A program made the translations under genes and the position numbers. The notes beneath the pieces were generated by a model. It was given only the letters and a program-made list of their open reading frames with translations. It had not been told where the DNA came from and searched no databases. Source: JADJVL01 sp039812765 (lineage in GTDB: Bacteria > Acidobacteriota > Holophagae > Holophagales > Holophagaceae). From it: a stretch of DNA of 47,883 nt. Below, in pieces: positions 39,874-46,691 of the stretch (its first letter is position 1; the number at the start of each line of letters is the position of its first letter). The stretch covers positions 1-47,883 of the forward strand of contig JBDIBF010000014.1 in the NCBI GenBank assembly GCA_039812765.1, read 5' to 3'.

Positions 39874-41517
39874 CTAGTACTCGTTCGCCAGCTCGCTCGC
39901 CCGCACCTGCTTCTCGAAGGCCTGGAACACCGGCGCCCCGGCCTTGCGGGCGATCCACTCCGCCACGCGGATGCCATCCACCGCGGCGCTGGTGATCCCG
40001 CCCGCGAAGCCCGCGCCTTCCCCGCAGGGATAGAGCCCCGGGTGGCTCACGCTCTGCCCGTCCTCGCCCCGCAGGAGCTGGATGGGGCTGCTGGTGCGGC
40101 TCTCGATGGCCAGCAGCAGCGCCTCCCTCGACGTGAAGCCGTGGAGCTTCCTGTCGAAGACGGGCAGGGCGCCGCGGAGCTGCTCCTGGATGAAGTCCGG
40201 CAGGCAGGTGCGGAGGTCGCTGGGCACGGCGAAGGGGCGGAAGCTGGAGCGGGGCAGGTTCCCGCTGGCCTTCCCCTTCAGGAAGTCGAAGACGCTGGTC
40301 GCGGGGGCGCCGTAGGTCTCGTTCGCGGCCTGGAAGGCCTTCTGCTCCCAGGTCCGCTGGAAGTACATGCCCGCGAGGAGGTGCTCGCTGCCGAAGTCGG
40401 TGGTGTTCACCTTGGCCACGAGCCCGCTGTTGGCGTAGCCGCTGTTCCGCGCCTCGTTGCTCATGCCGTTCACCACCACGCCGCCCTCCTCGCTGGCGCA
40501 CTGGATCACCTCGCCCCCCGGGCACATGCAGAAGGAGTATGCCGCGCGGTTCAGCCCGAAGTTGCAGACCAGCTTGTAGTCCGCCGGCGGCAGGCTGGGG
40601 TGGCCCTTGCTGGGCCCGTACTGGGCACGGTCCACGAGGTCCTGGGGATGCTCGATGCGCACCCCCACGGCGAAGGGCTTCTGGCGCATGGCCACGCCGT
40701 GGCGGTGCAGCATCTCGAAGGTGTCCCGGGCCGAATGCCCGGGCGCCAGCACGAGCGCATCGCAAGGGAGCTCCTCGCCGCTGGCCAGGACCGCCGCCCG
40801 CACCCGGCCCTCGGCGTCGAGGCGCAGGTCGGCGAGGGGGGACTTCCAGCGGTACACGGCGCCCCGGGCCTCGGCGTCCTTGCGCATGAGCACCGCGCAC
40901 TTGCGGATGACGTCCGTGCCCACGTGGGGCTTGGCCAGGTAGGCGATGCGGGGGTTCGCGCCGAAGCGCACGAAGGCGTCGATGACGTAGCGCGTGGCGG
41001 GGTGCCCGATGCGGGTGGTGAGCTTGCCGTCGCTGAAGGTGCCCGCGCCCCCCTCGCCGAACTGGGCGTTGGCCTCCGGGCTGAAGCGGCCCTCCTTCCA
41101 GAGCGCGCCCACCGCCTGGACCCGCTCGGACATGGCGGGGCCCCGCTCCAGCACCACCGGCGCGATGCCGTAGTCCAGCAGGCGCAGGGCGCAGAAGGTG
41201 CCCGCCGGTCCGCTGCCCACGATGACCACCCGGGGCCTCGCGGGCGCAGGGGCCACGGCGTAGGGCGAGGCGGGCGGAGCCTCGGCGAGCTTCGCGCCCA
41301 CCGGCAGGTCCACGGCCGACAGGTCCCGGTCCGTCTCGAAGCTGAGGGCGGCGAGGAAGCGGATGGCGCCCTTGTGGCGCGCGTCGAGGCTCCGGCGCTC
41401 CAGGACCACGCCGCGGTAGTCCTCCGGCCGCCCGCCGAGGGCGTGGCTGAGGGGTTTCGCGAGGTCCAGCGTCTCCTCCCCGAGGGCCAGGGGCAGGTTC
41501 GTGAGGAGGTAGCGCAT
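39874..41517 (-). CDS. FAD-dependent dehydrogenase (COG2509 type)
   Basis: The 547-aa flavoprotein has a small N-terminal alpha/beta domain (1-95). The Rossmann site VVIVGSGPAGTFCALRLLDYG follows near residue 100, with GEGGAGTFSDGKLTTRIGHP after it, a stretch typical of the uncharacterised FAD-dependent dehydrogenases of COG2509. YPCGEGAGFAGGITSAAVDG near residue 505 binds the flavin tail. Substrate and role are unknown. The ATG at 41517 has GGAG upstream; a longer frame to 41598 is not supported. Confidence 0.88.
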   Translation of the reverse strand: MRYLLTNLPLALGEETLDLAKPLSHALGGRPEDYRGVVLERRSLDARHKGAIRFLAALSFETDRDLSAVDLPVGAKLAEAPPASPYAVAPAPARPRVVIVGSGPAGTFCALRLLDYGIAPVVLERGPAMSERVQAVGALWKEGRFSPEANAQFGEGGAGTFSDGKLTTRIGHPATRYVIDAFVRFGANPRIAYLAKPHVGTDVIRKCAVLMRKDAEARGAVYRWKSPLADLRLDAEGRVRAAVLASGEELPCDALVLAPGHSARDTFEMLHRHGVAMRQKPFAVGVRIEHPQDLVDRAQYGPSKGHPSLPPADYKLVCNFGLNRAAYSFCMCPGGEVIQCASEEGGVVVNGMSNEARNSGYANSGLVAKVNTTDFGSEHLLAGMYFQRTWEQKAFQAANETYGAPATSVFDFLKGKASGNLPRSSFRPFAVPSDLRTCLPDFIQEQLRGALPVFDRKLHGFTSREALLLAIESRTSSPIQLLRGEDGQSVSHPGLYPCGEGAGFAGGITSAAVDGIRVAEWIARKAGAPVFQAFEKQVRASELANEY

Positions 41518-41618
41518 GGGGACTCCGGCGGAGGGGCCCGGAAGGGGCCAAGGCCGCCTCAATCCTATCGGCGGAACCTCCCGCCGGCGCTGCCGCATAA
41601 TCGAGGCGAGGAGACCCG

Positions 41619-42383
41619 ATGATCCCTGCCCTGCCCCTGCTCGCCCTTGGACTGCTCCAGGCCAAGCCCGCCAAGAAGCCCGCCGCCAAGCCCGCCGCCG
41701 CCCCCAGGTCCGACGCCTCCAAGGCGGCCGCGCCCACGAGCGCCCCGGACGCGCCGGTGGCCTACGCCTGCACCATGGCCCTGAAGGGGAACCTCTCCAC
41801 CAAGCGCAGCTGGTCCAAGGACGGCAAGCCGGACAGCCCGCAGGTGAACACGGAGGCCCGCCAGGACACCTTCCAGGTCCAGGTGCCCGGAACGCTGCGG
41901 GAAGTCCCCGGCAAGGACGGCGCCGTGGACTTCGAGTTCGAGCCCGACAACGGTCGCCCCGCCACCGGGTCCGTGGAATCCACCGTCTCCCTCGTCACCC
42001 CCGCGGGGAGCGAGCAGCGCACCTTCCGGGGCAGCCAGTTCCAGCCCATGGGGACCACCACCTTCCATGCCCGCTACCGGGGCCAGACCCTCTACGCCAG
42101 CGGGGTGGCCTTCAACGCCATCGGGGAGGCCGAGGTCAGCCTGAACGGCGGCCCCGCGAAGCAGGAGCGCCGCCTCCACGACCTGAGCCCCTTCCAGGAC
42201 CTCCGGAAGGACGAGAAGGACTTCCGCGCGCCGGGCCTGGCGTTCAGCGGCCTTTCCCTCTGGGCGCTGCGCAACAGCCACGGCGACGTGAACATCCAGG
42301 GCGCGATCACCTATGCCAGCGCCAAGCCCTACCTGAGCGGGAAGGTCGAGGTCGAGTTCCGGGTGGGGTCGCGGAAGCCCTGA
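41619..42383 (+). CDS. hypothetical secreted protein (254 aa)
   Basis: The protein starts with a short hydrophobic leader (MIPALPLLALGLLQA), then a Lys/Ala/Pro-rich linker to about residue 48, and a beta-rich domain. Noticeable pieces are AYACTMALKGNLSTKRSW, VDFEFEPDNGRPATGSVEST and TFHARYRGQTLYASG. Only one cysteine is present. I do not recognise it. GAGGAG precedes the ATG. It lies 51 nt before the DUF4178 gene on the same strand and may belong to the same functional group, but that gene has its own promoter-like box. Confidence 0.7.
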   Translation: MIPALPLLALGLLQAKPAKKPAAKPAAAPRSDASKAAAPTSAPDAPVAYACTMALKGNLSTKRSWSKDGKPDSPQVNTEARQDTFQVQVPGTLREVPGKDGAVDFEFEPDNGRPATGSVESTVSLVTPAGSEQRTFRGSQFQPMGTTTFHARYRGQTLYASGVAFNAIGEAEVSLNGGPAKQERRLHDLSPFQDLRKDEKDFRAPGLAFSGLSLWALRNSHGDVNIQGAITYASAKPYLSGKVEVEFRVGSRKP

Positions 42384-42418
42384 CCCACGAGCCCATGGCC
42401 CGCGGCCGGGGCCTTTGA

Positions 42419-42424
42419 TACCCT
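42419..42424 (+). promoter_or_regulatory. TACCCT -10 box before DUF4178 gene
   Basis: GATACCCTGG, identical to the nadE box, lies 10 nt before the ATG of the DUF4178 gene. The gap holds no ribosome-binding site, so the transcript would have a leader of only a few bases. Confidence 0.45.
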
Positions 42425-42434
42425 GGCCGCACCC

Positions 42435-44561
42435 ATGGCCTCCTCCTGCCCGAGCTGCGGCGCGCCGCTGACGTTCCGTCCCGGGACCATGGTGGCGGTC
42501 TGCGGCGCCTGCAAGACCCTCAGCGCCCGCACGGACCGGGATCCCGAACGCATCGGCGTCGCCGCGGACCTGGTGGACACCGGCTCCCCGGTCTCCCTCC
42601 AGGCCACGGGCGTCCACGCGGGCCGGGGGTTCACCGTCGCCGGCCGCGTGCAGATGGTCCACCCGCTGGGCGGCGTCTGGAACGAGTGGTACCTCGCCTT
42701 CGAGGACGGCCGCTGGGGCTGGCTCGCCGAGGCGCAGGGGCGCTTCTACCTGACCTTCCAGCACGAACTCGCCAACCACGCGCCGCCCTTCGAGGCCCTC
42801 CGGGCCGGGGCCGTCCTGAACCTGGGCGACCAGGGCCAGTGGGTGGTGGCCGAGGCCAGCGAGGGGACCTTCCATGGCGCCGAGGGCGAGCTGCCCTGGC
42901 GGCCCGCCCTCGGCGCCACCTACCGCTTCGCGGACCTGAGCGGCGCCCACGGGGCCTTCGCGACCCTCGACTACGGGGACGCGGCCCCGGCCTTCTACCT
43001 GGGCCGCGAGATCACCCTCGAGGAGCTTCGGCTGAAGAACGTCCGCGAGGCCTCCCCGCGGGTGAAGGTGCTGGGCCTCAACTGCCCCAACTGCGGCGCG
43101 CCGCTGCCCCTGCGCGCGCCGGACGCGACCCTGCGCGTGGTCTGCACCTCCTGCGGCGGCATGCTGGACGCCGAAGGGGGGAAGCTGCGCTACCTCAAGT
43201 CCCTGAAGCAGCCTTCGGTGAGGTTCTTCATCGAGCTGGGGGCGGAGGGCGTGCTGCGCACCGTGCCGCTGACCTGCATCGGGCGGATGCAGCGGAGCTG
43301 CAAGGTGGAAGGCGTGGTCTACCCGTGGCGGGAGTACCTCCTCATGGACCGCAAGGGCGGCTTCAAGTGGCTCGTGGAAAGCGACGGCCACTGGAACCTC
43401 GCCGAGGGCGTGGCCGCCGGGGACGTGGATTCGGGCGGGGTGAACCAGGCCGCCCTGCGCATGATCGAGCGGAGCGCCGGGCCCGAGGCCGCCTCGCGCA
43501 TGCGCGAGGCCATGGAAGCCGGCGGCGCCCACAGCCCCTTCGTGCGGTTCAAGGGCGCCTCCTACCGCCGTTTCCAGGACGTGGAGGCCCGCGTGGACGC
43601 CGTCTTCGGCGAGTTCACCTGGAAGGTCCAGCAGGGGGAGAAGTCCCAGGTCACCGAGTTCGTCCAGGCTCCCCATAGCCTGGCCCGGGAGACGCAGTTC
43701 CACCCCGGCAGCGGCCAGGAGGTGAACTGGTCCCTCAGCACCTACCTGGACCCCGCCGAAGTGGCCACGGGATTCAACCTCAAGGAGGCCCTGCCCGCCC
43801 CCACCGGCATCTGCCCCAACATGCCGAACCCCCACAAGCGCGCGCTCGCCCAGATGGGCACCTGGACCGCCCTCGCCCTGGGCGTGCTGCTGGCGGTGGT
43901 GATGGTCCTGGGCTTCACCCACCGCGAGAAGCTGGTCTTCAGCCGCACCTACAACCTCGTCGAGGAACTGGCGGCCCTGAAGGCCCAGCGCCGTGCCGCC
44001 CTCGTCGCGCCGACCGCGGGCACCGCCTCCGGTGCGCCCGCGGATCCCGCGCCCGCCACGGAGGGGGAGCCCGTCTTCTTCGCCGGTCCCATCGAGATCG
44101 TCGAGAGCGGGAAGAACATCGAGGTGCGCGTCAGCTCCCCCGTCGACAACGGCTGGCTGGGCATCGAGGGAGCCCTGGTCAGCGAGAGGACCGGGGAAGT
44201 CGAGATGTTCGAAGCCCAGAGCAGCTATTTCCACGGCGTGGATGACGGGGAGTCCTGGTCCGAGGGTTCCCGGAAGGACACGGTCTACCTCAGCAGCCTT
44301 CCGCCCGGTGCCTACATGCTCAGGATCGCCCCGGCCTGGGAGGGCCCGGTGCCGCCGGTGAAGGAGTTCACCGTGGAGCTGCGCTCCGGCGTCATGCGCT
44401 GGCTCTACGTCTGGCTGGCCTTCTTCGCCATCACCATCCCGCCCCTGTTGAAGCTCTTCCAGAGCATGGGATTCGAGGGCCGCCGCTGGGCGGAGAGCAT
44501 GTACAGCGGCCAGGGCGGCTCCGATTCAGATTCCGATTCCGATTCCGGGGGGGACGACTGA
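42435..44561 (+). CDS. DUF4178 membrane protein with two zinc ribbons
   Basis: The 708-aa protein has an N-terminal zinc ribbon (CPSCGAPL and CGAC, residues 5-32) and a first DUF4178 domain (about 40-195). A second zinc ribbon (CPNCGAPLPL and CTSCGG, about 217-243) and a second DUF4178 domain follow. A membrane helix (WTALALGVLLAVVMVLGFT, about 477-495), a beta-domain and a second helix (RWLYVWLAFFAITIPPLL, about 655-672) complete it. The tail SDSDSDS is encoded by a hexamer run (44523-44546). It is the first of a tight group with DUF350 and aminopropyltransferase genes. The function of DUF4178 is not known to me. Confidence 0.88.
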   Translation: MASSCPSCGAPLTFRPGTMVAVCGACKTLSARTDRDPERIGVAADLVDTGSPVSLQATGVHAGRGFTVAGRVQMVHPLGGVWNEWYLAFEDGRWGWLAEAQGRFYLTFQHELANHAPPFEALRAGAVLNLGDQGQWVVAEASEGTFHGAEGELPWRPALGATYRFADLSGAHGAFATLDYGDAAPAFYLGREITLEELRLKNVREASPRVKVLGLNCPNCGAPLPLRAPDATLRVVCTSCGGMLDAEGGKLRYLKSLKQPSVRFFIELGAEGVLRTVPLTCIGRMQRSCKVEGVVYPWREYLLMDRKGGFKWLVESDGHWNLAEGVAAGDVDSGGVNQAALRMIERSAGPEAASRMREAMEAGGAHSPFVRFKGASYRRFQDVEARVDAVFGEFTWKVQQGEKSQVTEFVQAPHSLARETQFHPGSGQEVNWSLSTYLDPAEVATGFNLKEALPAPTGICPNMPNPHKRALAQMGTWTALALGVLLAVVMVLGFTHREKLVFSRTYNLVEELAALKAQRRAALVAPTAGTASGAPADPAPATEGEPVFFAGPIEIVESGKNIEVRVSSPVDNGWLGIEGALVSERTGEVEMFEAQSSYFHGVDDGESWSEGSRKDTVYLSSLPPGAYMLRIAPAWEGPVPPVKEFTVELRSGVMRWLYVWLAFFAITIPPLLKLFQSMGFEGRRWAESMYSGQGGSDSDSDSDSGGDD
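44523..44546 (+). repeat. GATTCC hexamer microsatellite in coding sequence
   Basis: Four in-phase hexamers (GATTCA, then three GATTCC) encode the Ser-Asp tail of the DUF4178 protein. The codons GAT and TCC in a row contrast with the GC-ending codons around them, as expected from recent slippage. Length change would keep the frame. Confidence 0.75.
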
Positions 44562-44740
44562 TGCGCGGCTTCCACATCCTCATGCTCCTCGGCGGCTTCG
44601 CCCTGGTGGGCGCCAACGGGTTCCTCGGCCGCGAGTTCTTCGGCTCCCGGAAGCGCACGGTGCTCCCGCCCTCCGTCCGGCAGACGCCCGGGGCCTGGCG
44701 GACCTTCCTGCACAACAACGGCTTCCACGGAGGCAAGTGA
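44561..44740 (+). CDS. small membrane-associated protein (59 aa)
   Basis: A TGATG junction starts this 59-aa frame on the stop of the DUF4178 gene. It encodes MRGFHILMLLGGFALVGANG, probably one membrane helix or an uncleaved signal, then a basic segment (GSRKRTVLPPSVRQTPGAW) and an Asn/His/Gly-rich end (FLHNNGFHGGK). Its stop overlaps the DUF350 start by TGATG. This position inside the module makes it a likely component. The C-terminal motif resembles small proteins next to DUF350 genes, but I cannot name it. Confidence 0.7.
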   Translation: MRGFHILMLLGGFALVGANGFLGREFFGSRKRTVLPPSVRQTPGAWRTFLHNNGFHGGK

Positions 44741-44958
44741 TGTCCGAATACGACCTGCTGGGCCACCTGAAGACCGCCGCGGTCTTCTCCCTCCTGGGCG
44801 TGGCGCTCTTCGGCCTCGTCTTCTTCATCATCGTGCGGATCACGCCCTTCTCCATCCGGAAGGAGCTGGAGGAGGACCAGAACATCGCCCTGGGCATCCT
44901 GATGGGCTCGGTGATGCTCGGCCTGGCGATCATCGTCGCCGCGGCCATCCACGGCTAG
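44740..44958 (+). CDS. DUF350 membrane protein
   Basis: The 72-aa protein has two membrane helices (AAVFSLLGVALFGLVFFIIV and ALGILMGSVMLGLAIIVAAA) linked by RITPFSIRKELEEDQN, the pattern of one DUF350 repeat. DUF350 proteins such as YjfL often occur with enzymes that handle polyamines or glutathionylspermidine. The ATG at 44740 is preferred to a GTG one codon earlier because GGAGG is at the better distance. Confidence 0.85.
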   Translation: MSEYDLLGHLKTAAVFSLLGVALFGLVFFIIVRITPFSIRKELEEDQNIALGILMGSVMLGLAIIVAAAIHG

Positions 44959-44996
44959 CCGGGGAAGGGGCCTGGAACCCCGCGGGGCGCGCCGAC

Positions 44997-45002
44997 TACC
45001 CT
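44997..45002 (+). promoter_or_regulatory. TACCCT -10 box before aminopropyltransferase gene
   Basis: Third copy of TACCCTGG, 17 nt before the TTG start of the aminopropyltransferase gene. Here a GGAGAA ribosome-binding site lies between box and start, so a leader of about 10 nt would contain it. Confidence 0.35.
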
Positions 45003-45019
45003 GGATCCAGGAGAACCCC

Positions 45020-46606
45020 TTGCCCGACGACGCGCTTGCCCCCGCCCCCGCCCCGGAACCGCCCGGGGAGGTCGTCCCGAAGGCTCCCGAGCTGCACGCG
45101 CCGCTGCTCTTCCTCAGCGTGCTCCTCATCGCCAGCTGCGGACTGGTCTATGAGCTGGTGGCCGGCACCCTGGCGAGCTACCTCCTCGGGGATTCGGTGC
45201 TGCAGTTCAGCACCGTGATCGGCGTGTACCTCAGCGCCATGGGCCTCGGCTCCTGGCTCAGCCGATACGTCCAGAAGGGCCTCGCCCACCGCTTCGTCCA
45301 CGTGGAGCTGGCCGTCGCCGTCCTGGGCGGCCTCTCCGCCCCCGTGCTGTTCCTGACCTTCGCGAAGACGCACGCCTTCCGGCCGGCCCTCTACACCCTG
45401 GTGGGCGGGATCGGGACCCTGGTGGGCCTCGAGATCCCGCTCCTGATGCGCATCCTGCGCCAGCAGGTGTCCTTCAAGGACCTGGTGGCCGGGGTCCTGA
45501 CCCTGGACTACATCGGCGCCCTCTTCGCCTCCATCCTCTTCCCCCTCTTCCTGATGCCCAAGCTGGGGCTGGTACGCACCAGCCTCGTCTTCGGGCTCCT
45601 GAACGCGGTGGTGGGCCTCTGGTCCACGCGCCTCCTGAGGCCGCTGCTCGGGGCCGTCTTCCTCCTGCGGGTGAAGTGCCTCGCGGTCATCGCCCTGCTG
45701 GCGGCGGGGGTCGTCTTCGCGGGCCGCTTCACCCTCCTGGTGGAGGAGGAGATCTTCCAGGACGAGATCGTCTACGCCAAGACCTCCGCCTACCAGCGCA
45801 TCATCCTCACCCACGGCCGGGGCAGCTTCCAGCTCTTCCTGAACGGGAGCCTCCAGTTCAGCAGCGCCGACGAGTACCGCTACCACGAGGCCCTGGTGCA
45901 CCCGGCCTTCGCCGCCTTCGAGGCCCGGGGGCTGAAGGCCCGGCGCGTCCTCGTCTGCGGGGGCGGCGACGGGCTCGCCGTGCGGGAGATCCTCCGCCAT
46001 CCCGGAGTCCAGGAGGTGGTGCTGGTGGACCTGGACCCGGCCATGACGGAGATGGCCGCCAACCAGCCCCTGCTGGCGGACCTGAACGGCCACGCCCTGC
46101 GGGACCCGCGGGTGAAGGTCCTCAACATGGACGCCCTGGTGGCCCTGGGCGAGATGTCGCCGTCCCTGCGCTTCGACCTCGCCATCATCGATTTCCCCGA
46201 TCCCCACACCTATTCGGTCGGAAAGCTCTACACCACCCGCTTCTACCGCCTCCTGAAGGAGCACCTGGCCCCGGAGGGCTTCGCGGCCGTCCAGAGCACC
46301 TCGCCCCTCATGGCCCGGAAGTCCTTCTGGTGCATCGCCGCGACCATCGAGGCGGCGGGCTTCGCGGTCCGGCCCTACCACCTCGCGGTGCCCTCCTTCG
46401 GAGTCTGGGGCTTCGCCCTGGCCTCCCCGGCCCCCTTCGCCGTGCCCGAGCGCACCCTCCCAGGCCTGCGCCACCTCAACGACGAGACCCTGCCCTCCCT
46501 CTTCGCCTTCCCCCGGGACATGGAGCGCGTCCCGGTGGAGGTCAACCGGCTGGACAACCAGGTCCTCGTGCACCTCTACGGGTCGGAATGGAAGCGGTGG
46601 TCGTGA
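45020..46606 (+). CDS. speE: membrane polyamine aminopropyltransferase (spermidine synthase-like)
   Basis: The 528-aa protein has seven or so N-terminal membrane helices (residues 28-240) followed by a spermidine-synthase domain. YAKTSAYQRIILTHGRGSF, SADEYRYHEALVHPAF, VLVCGGGDGLAVREILRH and the catalytic Asp region IIDFPDPHTYSVGKLYT are all present. Soluble SpeE moves an aminopropyl group from decarboxylated SAM to putrescine. The membrane form may act on another amine or on a lipid-linked acceptor, which is unproven. The start is TTG with GGAGAA 5 nt upstream. SAM decarboxylase is not in the window. Confidence 0.88.
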   Translation: MPDDALAPAPAPEPPGEVVPKAPELHAPLLFLSVLLIASCGLVYELVAGTLASYLLGDSVLQFSTVIGVYLSAMGLGSWLSRYVQKGLAHRFVHVELAVAVLGGLSAPVLFLTFAKTHAFRPALYTLVGGIGTLVGLEIPLLMRILRQQVSFKDLVAGVLTLDYIGALFASILFPLFLMPKLGLVRTSLVFGLLNAVVGLWSTRLLRPLLGAVFLLRVKCLAVIALLAAGVVFAGRFTLLVEEEIFQDEIVYAKTSAYQRIILTHGRGSFQLFLNGSLQFSSADEYRYHEALVHPAFAAFEARGLKARRVLVCGGGDGLAVREILRHPGVQEVVLVDLDPAMTEMAANQPLLADLNGHALRDPRVKVLNMDALVALGEMSPSLRFDLAIIDFPDPHTYSVGKLYTTRFYRLLKEHLAPEGFAAVQSTSPLMARKSFWCIAATIEAAGFAVRPYHLAVPSFGVWGFALASPAPFAVPERTLPGLRHLNDETLPSLFAFPRDMERVPVEVNRLDNQVLVHLYGSEWKRWS

Positions 46607-46691
46607 ACCGGGCTCCCGGCCCCCTCCCCCTGGACCCGGGCCAGGAGGCCCGCCCTGAGCCATGGGCCCGGGGCAGGGGACCGGGGCGCCC

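Noticed and set aside
36491..41737. A 1748-codon open frame on the minus strand
   Set aside because: It runs antisense through the PPK2 and GNAT genes and through the AmpG-like and flavoprotein genes in another frame; its composition is Gly/Arg/Pro-rich shadow, typical of GC-rich DNA.
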